Shown: positions 48,841 to 62,100 of the stretch, in pieces
How positions within the stretch are numbered: the first letter of the stretch is position 1
Layout of the letters: each line of letters opens with the position of its first letter
Assembly (NCBI RefSeq): GCF_051014445.1
Contig: NC_135136.1
Span: forward strand, 22,462,001-22,526,000
Source: Colletes latitarsis
Lineage: Eukaryota > Arthropoda > Insecta > Hymenoptera > Colletidae
Direction of reading: 5' to 3'
Length of the DNA: 64,000 bases
Translations under genes and position numbers: made by a program
The notes under the pieces: model-generated
What the model was told of the DNA's origin: nothing
The model's database searches: none
The model's input: only the letters and a program-made list of their open reading frames with translations

Positions 48841-50065
48841 GGTCTGGGTTAGGTCTGGGTTATGCCCGCATCTGGCTCATGATTTTGCCTTCTTCGCATA
48901 CTTGTTGGCCAGATCTTGGGTTTTTTTCGTGTTTGAATCACGTAGTAATGTGGTAACACACTGAAGCAGTCAATTAAACCTGGTTTCGATCGATATTTTA
49001 GAGGATAACACCGGTTAGGTCTGGGTTAGGTCTGGGTTATGCCCGCATCTGGCTCATGATTTTGCCTTCTTCGCATACTTGTTGGCCAGATCCTGGGTTT
49101 TTTTCGTGTTTGAATCACGTAGTAATGTGGTAATACCCTGAAGCAGTCAATTAAACCTGGTTTCGATCAATATTTTAGAGGATAACACCGGTTAGGTCTG
49201 GGTTAGGTCTGGGTTATGCCCGCATCTGGCTCATGATTTTGCCTTCTTCGCATACTTGTTGGCCAGATCCTGGGTTTTTTCCGTCTTTGATCACGTAGTA
49301 ATGTGGTAACACACTGAAGCAGTCAATAAAACCTGGTTTCGATCAATATTTTAGAGGGTAACACCGGTTAGGTCTGGGTTAGGTCTGGGATTTGCGCGCA
49401 TCTGGCTTATACTTTCGCCTTTTTCGCAAACTTGTTGGCCATATCCTGGGTTTTTTTCGTGTTTGGATCACGTAGTAATGTGGTAACACACTGAAGCTGT
49501 CAATTAAACCTGGTTTCGATCAATATTTTAGAGGATAACACCGGTTAGGTCTGGGTTAGGTCTGGGTTATGCCCGCATCTGGCTCATGATTTTGCCTTCT
49601 TCGCATACTTGTTGGCCAGATCTTGGGTTTTTTTCGTGTTTCAATCACGTAGTAATGTGGTAACACACTGAGGCAGTCAATTAAACCTGGATTCGGACAG
49701 TATTCTAGAGGATAACACCGGTTAGGTCTGGGTTAGGTCTGGGTTATGCCCGCATCTGGCTCATGATTTTGCCTTCTTCGCATACTTGTTGGCCAGATCC
49801 TGGGTTTTTTTCGTGTTTGAATCACGTAGTAATGTGGTAATACACTGAAGCAGTCAATTAAACCTGGTTTCGATCAATATTTTACAGGATACCACCGGTT
49901 AGGTCTGGGTTAGGTCTGGGTTATGCCCGCATCTGGCTCATGATTTTGCCTTCTTCGCATACTTGTTGGCCAGATCCTGGGTTTTTTTCGTGTTTGAATC
50001 ACGTAGTAATGTGGTAACACACTGAAGCTGTCAATTAAACCTGGTTTCGGACAGTATTCTAGAGG
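47590..50065 (+). repeat. 7-monomer tandem duplication, 2 x 1238 bp
   Basis: Unit one is about 47590-48827 and unit two about 48828-50065. The order AGATCTTGGG, ATCGATATTTTAG, ATACCCTG, TCCGTCTTTGATC, AGAGGGTAACACC, GGCCATATCC (48201 and 49439) and TGGTTTCGGACAG (about 48805 and 50043) repeats at 1238 bp (7 x 177 minus 1). The same tandem pair occurs again in the last 2.3 kb (CCATATCC at 62334 and 63572, also 1238 bp apart), so the duplication arose before the 14.13 kb block was copied. Confidence 0.9.
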
Positions 50066-50850
50066 ATAACACCGGTTAGGTCTGGGTTATGCCCGCATCT
50101 GGCTCATGATTTTGCCTTCTTCGCATACTTGTTGGCGAGATCCTGGGTTTTTTTCGTGTTTGAATCACGTAGTAATGTGGTAATACACTGAAGCAGTCAA
50201 TTAAACCTGGTTTCGATCAATATTTTACAGGATACCACCGGTTAGGTCTGGGTTAGGTCTGGGTTATGCCCGCATCTGGCTCATGATTTTGCCTTCTTCG
50301 CATACTTGTTGGCCAGATCCTGGGTTTTTTTCGTGTTTGAATCACGTAGTAATGTGGTAACACACTGAAGCTGTCAATTAAACCTGGTTTCGATCAATAT
50401 TTTAGAGGATAACACCGGTTAGGTCTGGGTTAGGTCTGGGTTATGCCCGCATCTGGCTCATGATTTTGCCTTCTTCGCATACTTGTTGGCCAGATCCTGG
50501 GTTTTTTTCGTGTTTCAATCGCGTAGTAATGTGGTAACACAATGAGACAGTCTATTAAACCTGGATTCGATGAATATTTTAGAGGATAACACCGGTTAGG
50601 TCTGGGATAGGTCCGGGATATGCCCACATCTGGGTCATGATTTTGCCTTCTTCGCATACTTGTTGGCCAGATCCTGGGTTTTTTTCGTGTTTGAATCACG
50701 TAGTAATGTGGTAACACACTGAAGCTGTCAATTAAACCTGGTTTCGATCAATATTTTAGAGGATAACACCGGTTAGGTCTGGGTTAGGTCTGGGTTATGC
50801 CCGCATCTGGCTCATGATTTTGCCTTCTTCGCATACTTGTTGGCCAGATC
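48830..50850 (+). repeat. 2.0 kb block shared with 54.48-56.50 kb (offset 5652)
   Basis: The offset of 5652 (32 monomers minus 12) joins ATCGATATTTTAG, GGCCATATCC (49439 and 55091), the hybrid GGTTTCGGACAG monomer followed by the same 11-bp deletion (GGGTTAT at 50084 and 55736), and the stop-free dimer (50430 and 56082). Sharing the deletion shows that both copies descend from one already-deleted ancestor. Confidence 0.85.
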
Positions 50851-51719
50851 CTGGGTTTTTTTCGTGTTTCAATCGCGTAGTAATGTGGTAACACAATGAG
50901 ACAGTCTATTAAACCTGGATTCGATGAATATTTTAGAGGATAACACCGGTTAGGTCTGGGATAGGTAAGGGATATGCCCACATCTGGCTCATGATTTTGC
51001 CTTCTTCGCATACTTGTTGGCCAGATCTTGGGTTTTTTTCGTGTTTCAATCACGTAGTAATGTGGTAACACACTGAGGCAGTCAATTAAACCTGGATTCG
51101 GACAGTATTCTAGAGGATAACACCGGTTAGGTCTGGGTTAGGTCTGGGTTATGCCCGCATCTGGCTCATGATTTTGCCTTCTTCGCATACTTGTTGGCCA
51201 GATCCTGGGTTTTTTTCGTGTTTGAATCACGTAGTAATGTGGTAATACACTGAAGCAGTCAATTAAACCTGGTTTCGATCAATATTTTACAGGATACCAC
51301 CGGTTAGGTCTGGGTTAGGTCTGGGTTATGCCCGCATCTGGCTCATGATTTTGCCTTCTTCGCATACTTGTTGGCCAGATCCTGGGTTTTTTTCGTGTTT
51401 CAATCGCGTAGTAATGTGGTAACACACTGAGGCAGTCTATTAAACCTGGATTCGATGAATATTTTAGAGGATAACACCGGTTAGGTCTGGGATAGGTCCG
51501 GGATATGCCCACATCTGGGTCATGATTTTGCCTTCTTCGCATACTTGTTGGCCAGATCCTGGGTTTTTTTCGTGTTTGAATCACGTAGTAATGTGGTAAC
51601 ACACTGAGACAGTCTATTAAACCTGGATTCGATCAATATTTTAGAGGATAACACCGGTTAGGTCTGGGTTAGGTCTGGGTTATGCCCACATCTGGGTCAT
51701 GATTTTGCCTTCTTCCAAT

Positions 51720-53150
51720 ACTTGTTGGCCAGATCCTGGGTTTTTTTCGTGTTTGAATCACGTAGTAATGTGGTAACACACTGAAGCTGTCAATTAAACC
51801 TGGTTTCGATCAATATTTTAGAGGATAACACCGGTTAGGTCTGGGTTAGGTCTGGGTTATGCCCGCATCTGGCTCATGATTTTGCCTTCTTCGCATACTT
51901 GTTGGCCAGATCCTGGGTTTTTTTCGTGTTTCAATCGCGTAGTAATGTGGTAACACAATGAGACAGTCTATTAAACCTGGATTCGATGAATATTTTAGAG
52001 GATAACACCGTTTAGGTCTGGGATAGGTCCGGGATATGCCCACATCTGGGTCATGATTTTGCCTTCTTCGCATACTTGTTGGCCAGATCCTGGGTTTTTT
52101 TCGTGTTTGAATCACGTAGTAATGTGGTAACACACTGAAGCTGTCAATTAAACCTGGTTTCGATCAATATTTTAGAGGATAACACCGGTTAGGTCTGGGT
52201 TAGGTCTGGGTTATGCCCGCATCTGGCTCATGATTTTGCCTTCTTCGCATACTTGTTGGTCAGATCCAGGGGTTTTTTCGTGTTTGAATCACGTAGTAAT
52301 GTGGTAACACACTGAAGCAGTCAATTAAACCTGGTTTCGATCAATATTTCAGAGGATAACACCGGTTAGGTCTGGGTTAGGTCTGGGTTATGCCCGCATC
52401 TGGCTCATGATTTTGCCTTCTTCGCATACTTGTTGGCCAGATCCTGGGTTTTTTTCGTGTTTCAATCGCGTAGTAATGTGGTAACACAATGAGACAGTCT
52501 ATTAAACCTGGATTCGATGAATATTTTAGAGGATAACACCGGTTAGGTCTGGGATAGGTCCGGGATATGCCCACATCTGGGTCATGATTTTGCCTTCTTC
52601 GCATACTTGTTGGCCAGATCCTGGGTTTTTTTCGTGTTTGAATCACGTAGTAATGTGGTAACACACTGAAGCAGTCAATTAAACCTGGTTTCGATCAATA
52701 TTTTAGAGGATAACACCGGTTAGGTCTGGGTTAGGTCTGGGTTATGCCCGCATCTGGCTCATGATTTTGCCTTCTTCGCATACTTGTTGGCCAGATCCAG
52801 GGGTTTTTTCGTGTTTGAATCACGTAGTAATGTGGTAACACACTGAAGCAGTCAATTAAACCTGGTTTCGATCAATATTTCAGAGGATAACACCGGTTAG
52901 GTCTGGGTTAGGTCTGGGTTATGCCCGCATCTGGCTCGTGATTTTGCCTTCTTCGCATACTTGTTGGCCAGATCCTGGGTTTTTTTCGTGTTTGAATCAC
53001 GTAGTAATGTGGTAATACCCTGAAGCAGTCAATTAAACCTGGTTTCGATCAATATTTTAGAGGATAACACCGGTTAGGTCTGGGTTAGGTCTCGGTTATG
53101 CCTGCATCTGGCTCATGATTTTGCCTTCTTCGCATACTTGTTGGCCAGAT
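51720..53150 (+). repeat. 1.43 kb block shared with 55.96-57.39 kb (offset 4236)
   Basis: The offset of 4236 (24 monomers minus 12) joins the stop-free dimers at 51846/56082 and 52377/56613, and the two CCAGGGGTTTTTT monomers (about 52266/56502 and 52797/57033). It ends before 53160, where TTTTTTTCG faces TTTTTTCCGTC at about 57396. Confidence 0.82.
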
Positions 53151-56100
53151 CCTGGGTTTTTTTCGTGTTTCAATCGCGTAGTAATGTGGTAACACACTGA
53201 GGCAGTCTATTAAACCTGGATTCGATGAATATTTTAGAGGATAACACCGGTTAGGTCTGGGATAGGTCCGGGATATGCCCACATCTGGGTCATGATTTTG
53301 CCTTCTTCGCATACTTGTTGGCCAGATCCTGGGTTTTTTTCGTGTTTGAATCACGTAGTAATGTGGTAACACACTGAGACAGTCTATTAAACCTGGATTC
53401 GATCAATATTTTAGAGGATAACACCGGTTAGGTCTGGGTTAGGTCTGGGTTATGCCCACATCTGGGTCATGATTTTGCCTTCTTCCAATACTTGTTGGCC
53501 AGATCCTGGGTTTTTTTCGTGTTTGAATCACGTAGTAATGTGGTAACACACTGAAGCTGTCAATTAAACCTGGTTTCGATCAATATTTTAGAGGATAACA
53601 CCGGTTAGGTCTGGGTTAGGTCTGGGTTATGCCCGCATCTGGCTCATGATTTTGCCTTCTTCGCATACTTGTTGGCCAGATCCTGGGTTTTTTTCGTGTT
53701 TGAATCACGTAGTAATGTGGTAATACACTGAAGCAGTCAATAAAACCTGGTTTCGATCAATATTTTAGAGGATAACACCGGTTAGGTCTGGGTTAGGTCT
53801 GGGTTATGCCCGCATCTGGCTCATGATTTTGCCTTCTTCGCATACTTGTTGGCCAGATCCTGGGTTTTTTTCGTGTTTCAATCGCGTAGTAATGTGGTAA
53901 CACAATGAGACAGTCTATTAAACCTGGATTCGATGAATATTTTAGAGGATAACACCGGTTAGGTCTGGGATAGGTCCGGGATATGCCCACATCTGGGTCA
54001 TGATTTTGCCTTCTTCGCATACTTGTTGGCCAGATCCTGGGTTTTTTTCGTGTTTGAATCACGTAGTAATGTGGTAACACACTGAAGCTGTCAATTAAAC
54101 CTGGTTTCGATCAATATTTTAGAGGATAACACCGGTTAGGTCTGGGTTAGGTCTGGGTTATGCCCACATCTGGGTCATGATTTTGCCTTCTTCGCATACT
54201 TGTTGGCCAGATCCTGGGTTTTTTTCGTGTTTGAATCACGTAGTAATGTGGTAACACACTGAAGCTGTCAATTAAACCTGGTTTCGATCAATATTTTAGA
54301 GGATAACACCGGTTAGGTCTGGGTTAGGTCTGGGTTATGCCCGCATCTGGCTCATGATTTTGCCTTCTTCGCATACTTGTTGGCCAGATCCTGGGTTTTT
54401 TTCGTGTTTGAATCACGTAGTAATGTGGTAATACCCTGAAGCAGTCAATTAAACCTGGTTTCGATCAATATTTTAGAGGATAACACCGGTTAGGTCTGGG
54501 TTAGGTCTGGGTTATGCCCGCATCTGGCTCATGATTTTGCCTTCTTCGCATACTTGTTGGCCAGATCTTGGGTTTTTTTCGTGTTTGAATCACGTAGTAA
54601 TGTGGTAACACACTGAAGCAGTCAATTAAACCTGGTTTCGATCGATATTTTAGAGGATAACACCGGTTAGGTCTGGGTTAGGTCTGGGTTATGCCCGCAT
54701 CTGGCTCATGATTTTGCCTTCTTCGCATACTTGTTGGCCAGATCCTGGGTTTTTTTCGTGTTTGAATCACGTAGTAATGTGGTAATACCCTGAAGCAGTC
54801 AATTAAACCTGGTTTCGATCAATATTTTAGAGGATAACACCGGTTAGGTCTGGGTTAGGTCTGGGTTATGCCCGCATCTGGCTCATGATTTTGCCTTCTT
54901 CGCATACTTGTTGGCCAGATCCTGGGTTTTTTCCGTCTTTGATCACGTAGTAATGTGGTAACACACTGAAGCAGTCAATAAAACCTGGTTTCGATCAATA
55001 TTTTAGAGGGTAACACCGGTTAGGTCTGGGTTAGGTCTGGGATTTGCGCGCATCTGGCTTATACTTTCGCCTTTTTCGCAAACTTGTTGGCCATATCCTG
55101 GGTTTTTTTCGTGTTTGGATCACGTAGTAATGTGGTAACACACTGAAGCTGTCAATTAAACCTGGTTTCGATCAATATTTTAGAGGATAACACCGGTTAG
55201 GTCTGGGTTAGGTCTGGGTTATGCCCGCATCTGGCTCATGATTTTGCCTTCTTCGCATACTTGTTGGCCAGATCTTGGGTTTTTTTCGTGTTTCAATCAC
55301 GTAGTAATGTGGTAACACACTGAGGCAGTCAATTAAACCTGGATTCGGACAGTATTCTAGAGGATAACACCGGTTAGGTCTGGGTTAGGTCTGGGTTATG
55401 CCCGCATCTGGCTCATGATTTTGCCTTCTTCGCATACTTGTTGGCCAGATCCTGGGTTTTTTTCGTGTTTGAATCACGTAGTAATGTGGTAATACACTGA
55501 AGCAGTCAATTAAACCTGGTTTCGATCAATATTTTACAGGATACCACCGGTTAGGTCTGGGTTAGGTCTGGGTTATGCCCGCATCTGGCTCATGATTTTG
55601 CCTTCTTCGCATACTTGTTGGCCAGATCCTGGGTTTTTTTCGTGTTTGAATCACGTAGTAATGTGGTAACACACTGAAGCTGTCAATTAAACCTGGTTTC
55701 GGACAGTATTCTAGAGGATAACACCGGTTAGGTCTGGGTTATGCCCGCATCTGGCTCATGATTTTGCCTTCTTCGCATACTTGTTGGCGAGATCCTGGGT
55801 TTTTTTCGTGTTTGAATCACGTAGTAATGTGGTAATACACTGAAGCAGTCAATTAAACCTGGTTTCGATCAATATTTTACAGGATACCACCGGTTAGGTC
55901 TGGGTTAGGTCTGGGTTATGCCCGCATCTGGCTCATGATTTTGCCTTCTTCGCATACTTGTTGGCCAGATCCTGGGTTTTTTTCGTGTTTGAATCACGTA
56001 GTAATGTGGTAACACACTGAAGCTGTCAATTAAACCTGGTTTCGATCAATATTTTAGAGGATAACACCGGTTAGGTCTGGGTTAGGTCTGGGTTATGCCC

Positions 56101-59100
56101 GCATCTGGCTCATGATTTTGCCTTCTTCGCATACTTGTTGGCCAGATCCTGGGTTTTTTTCGTGTTTCAATCGCGTAGTAATGTGGTAACACAATGAGAC
56201 AGTCTATTAAACCTGGATTCGATGAATATTTTAGAGGATAACACCGGTTAGGTCTGGGATAGGTCCGGGATATGCCCACATCTGGGTCATGATTTTGCCT
56301 TCTTCGCATACTTGTTGGCCAGATCCTGGGTTTTTTTCGTGTTTGAATCACGTAGTAATGTGGTAACACACTGAAGCTGTCAATTAAACCTGGTTTCGAT
56401 CAATATTTTAGAGGATAACACCGGTTAGGTCTGGGTTAGGTCTGGGTTATGCCCGCATCTGGCTCATGATTTTGCCTTCTTCGCATACTTGTTGGCCAGA
56501 TCCAGGGGTTTTTTCGTGTTTGAATCACGTAGTAATGTGGTAACACACTGAAGCAGTCAATTAAACCTGGTTTCGATCAATATTTCAGAGGATAACACCG
56601 GTTAGGTCTGGGTTAGGTCTGGGTTATGCCCGCATCTGGCTCATGATTTTGCCTTCTTCGCATACTTGTTGGCCAGATCCTGGGTTTTTTTCGTGTTTCA
56701 ATCGCGTAGTAATGTGGTAACACAATGAGACAGTCTATTAAACCTGGATTCGATGAATATTTTAGAGGATAACACCGGTTAGGTCTGGGATAGGTCCGGG
56801 ATATGCCCACATCTGGGTCATGATTTTGCCTTCTTCGCATACTTGTTGGCCAGATCCTGGGTTTTTTTCGTGTTTGAATCACGTAGTAATGTGGTAACAC
56901 ACTGAAGCAGTCAATTAAACCTGGTTTCGATCAATATTTTAGAGGATAACACCGGTTAGGTCTGGGTTAGGTCTGGGTTATGCCCGCATCTGGCTCATGA
57001 TTTTGCCTTCTTCGCATACTTGTTGGCCAGATCCAGGGGTTTTTTCGTGTTTGAATCACGTAGTAATGTGGTAACACACTGAAGCAGTCAATTAAACCTG
57101 GTTTCGATCAATATTTCAGAGGATAACACCGGTTAGGTCTGGGTTAGGTCTGGGTTATGCCCGCATCTGGCTCATGATTTTGCCTTCTTCGCATACTTGT
57201 TGGCCAGATCCTGGGTTTTTTTCGTGTTTGAATCACGTAGTAATGTGGTAATACCCTGAAGCAGTCAATTAAACCTGGTTTCGATCAATATTTTAGAGGA
57301 TAACACCGGTTAGGTCTGGGTTAGGTCTGGGTTATGCCCGCATCTGGCTCATGATTTTGCCTTCTTCGCATACTTGTTGGCCAGATCCTGGGTTTTTTCC
57401 GTCTTTGATCACGTAGTAATGTGGTAACACACTGAAGCAGTCAATAAAACCTGGTTTCGATCAATATTTTAGAGGATAACACCGGTTAGGTCTGGGTTAG
57501 GTCTGGGATTTGCGCGCATCTGGCTTATACTTTCGCCTTTTTCGCAAACTTGTTGGCCAGATCTTGGGTTTTTTTCGTGTTTGGACCACGTAGTAATGTG
57601 GTAACACACTGAAGCTGTCAATTAAACCTGGTTTCGATCAATATTTTAGAGGATAACACCGGTTAGGTCTGGGTTAGGTCTGGGTTATGCCCGCATCTGG
57701 CTCATGATTTTGCCTTCTTCGCATACTTGTTGGCCAGATCTTGGGTTTTTTTCGTGTTTCAATCACGTAGTAATGTGGTAACACACTGAGGCAGTCAATT
57801 AAACCTGGATTTGGACAGTATTCTAGAGGATAACACCGGTTAGGTCTGGGTTAGGTCTGGGTTATGCCCGCATCTGGCTCATGATTTTGCCTTCTTCGCA
57901 TACTTGTTGGCCAGATCCTGGGTTTTTTTCGTGTTTGAATCACGTAGGAATGTGGTAACACACTGAAGCTGTCAATTAAACCTGGTTTCGATCAATATTT
58001 TAGAGGATAACACCGGTTAGGTCTGGGTTAGGTCTGGGTTATGCCCGCATCTGTCTCATGATTTTGCCTTCTTCGCATACTTGTTGGCCAGATCCTGGGT
58101 TTTTTTCGTGTTTCAATCACGTAGTAATGTGGTAACACACTGAAGCTGTCAATTAAACCTGGTTTCGATCAATATTTTAGAGGATAACACCGGTTAGGTC
58201 TGGGTTAGGTCCGGGTTATGCCCGCATCTGGCTCATGATTTTGCCTTCTTCGCATACTTGTTGGCCAGATCCTGGGTTTTTTTCGTGTTTGAATCACGTA
58301 GTAATGTGGTAATACACTGAAGCAGTCAATAAAACCTGGTTTCGATCAATATTTTAGAGGATAACACCGGTTAGGTCTGGGTTAGGTCTGGGTTATGCCC
58401 GCATCTGGCTCATGATTTTGCCTTCTTCGCATACTTGTTGGCCAGATCCTGGGTTTTTTTCGTGTTTGAATCACGTAGTAATGTGGTAATACACTGAAGC
58501 AGTCAATAAAACCTGGTTTCGATCAATATTTTAGAGGATAACACCGGTTAGGTCTGGGATAGGTCCGGGATATGCCCGCATCTGGCTCATGATTTTGCCT
58601 TCTTCGCATACTTGTTGGCCAGATCCTGGGTTTTTTTCGTGTTTGAATCACGTAGTAATGTGCTAACACACTGAAGCTGTCAATTAAACCTGGTTTCGAT
58701 CAATATTTTAGAGGATAACACCGGTTAGGTCTGGGTTAGGTCTGGGTTATGCCCGCATCTGGCTCATGATTTTGCCTTTTTCGCATACTTGTTGGCCAGA
58801 TCCTGGGTTTTTTTCGTGTTTCAATCGCGTAGTAATGTGGTAACACACTGAGACAGTCTATTAAACCTGGATTCGATGAATATTTTAGAGGATAACACCG
58901 GTTAGGTCTGGGATAGGTCCGGGATATGCCCACATCTGGGTCATGATTTTGCCTTCTTCGCATACTTGTTGGCCAGATCCTGGGTTTTTTTCGTGTTTGA
59001 ATCACGTAGTAATGTGGTAACACACTGAAGCTGTCAATTAAACCTGGTTTCGATCAATATTTTAGAGGATAACACCGGTTAGGTCTGGGTTAGGTCTGGG

Positions 59101-62100
59101 TTATGCCCGCATCTGGCTCATGATTTTGCCTTCTTCGCATACTTGTTGGCCAGATCCAGGGGTTTTTTCGTGTTTGAATCACGTAGTAATGTGGTAACAC
59201 ACTGAAGCAGTCAATTAAACCTGGTTTCGATCAATATTTCAGAGGATAACACCGGTTAGGTCTGGGTTAGGTCTGGGTTATGCCCGCATCTGGCTCATGA
59301 TTTTGCCTTCTTCGCATACTTGTTGGCCAGATCCTGGGTTTTTTTCGTGTTTGAATCACGTAGTAATGTGGTAATACCCTGAAGCAGTCAATTAAACCTG
59401 GTTTCGATCAATATTTTAGAGGATAACACCGGTTAGGTCTGGGTTAGGTCTGGGTTATGCCCGCATCTGGCTCATGATTTTGCCTTCTTCGCATACTTGT
59501 TGGCCAGATCCTGGGTTTTTTCCGTCTTTGATCACGTAGTAATGTGGTAACACACTGAAGCAGTCAATAAAACCTGGTTTCGATCAATATTTTAGAGGAT
59601 AACACCGGTTAGGTCTGGGTTAGGTCTGGGATTTGCGCGCATCTGGCTTATACTTTCGCCTTTTTCGCAAACTTGTTGGCCAGATCCTGGGTTTTTTTCG
59701 TGTTTGGACCACGTAGTAATGTGGTAACACACTGAAGCTGTCAATTAAACCTGGTTTCGATCAATATTTTAGAGGATAACACCGGTTAGGTCTGGGTTAG
59801 GTCTGGGTTATGCCCGCATCTGGCTCATGATTTTGCCTTCTTCGCATACTTGTTGGCCAGATCTTGGGTTTTTTTCGTGTTTCAATCACGTAGTAATGTG
59901 GTAACACACTGAGGCAGTCAATTAAACCTGGATTTGGACAGTATTCTAGAGGATAACACCGGTTAGGTCTGGGTTAGGTCTGGGTTATGCCCGCATCTGG
60001 CTCATGATTTTGCCTTCTTCGCATACTTGTTGGCGAGATCCTGGGTTTTTTTCGTGTTTGAATCACGTAGTAATGTGGTAATACACTGAAGCAGTCAATT
60101 AAACCTGGTTTCGATCAATATTTTACAGGATACCACCGGTTAGGTGTGGGTTAGGTCTGGGTTATGCCCGCATCTGGCTCATGATTTTGCCTTCTTCGCA
60201 TACTTGTTGGCCAAATCCTGGGTTTTTTTCGTGTTTGAATCACGTAGTAATGTGGTAACACACTGAAGCTGTCAATTAAACCTGGTTTCGATCAATATTT
60301 TAGAGGATAACACCGGTTAGGTCTGGGTTAGGTCTGGGTTATGCCCGCATCTGGCTCATGATTTTGCCTTCTTCGCATACTTGTTGGCCAGATCCTGGGT
60401 TTTTTTCGTGTTTCAATCGCGTAGTAATGTGGTAACACACTGAGGCAGTCTATTAAACCTGGATTCGATGAATATTTTAGAGGATAACACCGGTTAGGTC
60501 TGGGATAGGTCCGGGATATGCCCACATCTGGGTCATGATTTTGCCTTCTTCGCATACTTGTTGGCCAGATCCTGGGTTTTTTTCGTGTTTGAATCACGTA
60601 GTAATGTGATAACACACTGAGACAGTCTATTAAACCTGGATTCGATCAATATTTTAGAGGATAACACCGGTTAGGTCTGGGTTAGGTCTGGGTTATGCCC
60701 ACATCTGGGTCATGATTTTGCCTTCTTCGCATACTTGTTGGCCAGATCCTGGGTTTTTTTCGTGTTTGAATCACGTAGTAATGTGGTAACACACTGAAGC
60801 TGTCAATTAAACCTGGTTTCGATCAATATTTTAGAGGATAACACCGGTTAGGTCTGGGTTAGGTCTGGGTTATGCCCGCATCTGGCTCATGATTTTGCCT
60901 TCTTCGCATACTTGTTGGCCAGATCCTGGGTTTTTTTCGTGTTTGAATCACGTAGTAATGTGGTAATACACTGAAGCAGTCAATAAAACCTGGTTTCGAT
61001 CAATATTTTAGAGGATAACACCGGTTAGGTCTGGGTTAGGTCTGGGTTATGCCCGCATCTGGCTCATGATTTTGCCTTCTTCGCATACTTGTTGGCCAGA
61101 TCCTGGGTTTTTTTCGTGTTTCAATCGCGTAGTAATGTGGTAACACAATGAGACAGTCTATTAAACCTGGATTCGATGAATATTTTAGAGGATAACACCG
61201 GTTAGGTCTGGGATAGGTCCGGGATATGCCCACATCTGGGTCATGATTTTGCCTTCTTCGCATACTTGTTGGCCAGATCCTGGGTTTTTTTCGTGTTTGA
61301 ATCACGTAGTAATGTGGTAACACACTGAAGCTGTCAATTAAACCTGGTTTCGATCAATATTTTAGAGGATAACACCGGTTAGGTCTGGGTTAGGTCTGGG
61401 TTATGCCCACATCTGGGTCATGATTTTGCCTTCTTCGCATACTTGTTGGCCAGATCCTGGGTTTTTTTCGTGTTTGAATCACGTAGTAATGTGGTAACAC
61501 ACTGAAGCTGTCAATTAAACCTGGTTTCGATCAATATTTTAGAGGATAACACCGGTTAGGTCTGGGTTAGGTCTGGGTTATGCCCGCATCTGGCTCATGA
61601 TTTTGCCTTCTTCGCATACTTGTTGGCCAGATCCTGGGTTTTTTTCGTGTTTGAATCACGTAGTAATGTGGTAATACCCTGAAGCAGTCAATTAAACCTG
61701 GTTTCGATCAATATTTTAGAGGATAACACCGGTTAGGTCTGGGTTAGGTCTGGGTTATGCCCGCATCTGGCTCATGATTTTGCCTTCTTCGCATACTTGT
61801 TGGCCAGATCTTGGGTTTTTTTCGTGTTTGAATCACGTAGTAATGTGGTAACACACTGAAGCAGTCAATTAAACCTGGTTTCGATCGATATTTTAGAGGA
61901 TAACACCGGTTAGGTCTGGGTTAGGTCTGGGTTATGCCCGCATCTGGCTCATGATTTTGCCTTCTTCGCATACTTGTTGGCCAGATCCTGGGTTTTTTTC
62001 GTGTTTGAATCACGTAGTAATGTGGTAATACCCTGAAGCAGTCAATTAAACCTGGTTTCGATCAATATTTTAGAGGATAACACCGGTTAGGTCTGGGTTA

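Larger units (their letters stand above)
43760..49870 (+). repeat. 6.1 kb block repeated at 57.9-64.0 kb (offset 14134/14133)
   Basis: The offset is 14134 at 43911 (CCGCATCTGT, also 58045) and at 45022 (CCAGGGG after AGAT, also 59156). It is 14133 from about 47 kb on, because one copy has an extra T in a 9-T tract near 46801. Between these markers the right copy has an extra monomer near 58480-58656, and the left copy has one near 44720-44990, so the two cancel. The second copy runs off the end of the window. A single difference near the end is GGCCAGATCC (49791) versus GGCGAGATCC (63925). Confidence 0.88.

Noticed and set aside
44425..61323. Fifteen repeated minus-strand open frames of 95 codons
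   Set aside because: Each starts with GTG inside the satellite and spans a monomer junction. Each exists only because the 177-bp period is divisible by 3 and one variant lacks the usual TAA and TGA. There is no ATG start, no protein family resemblance, and no promoter or gene context.
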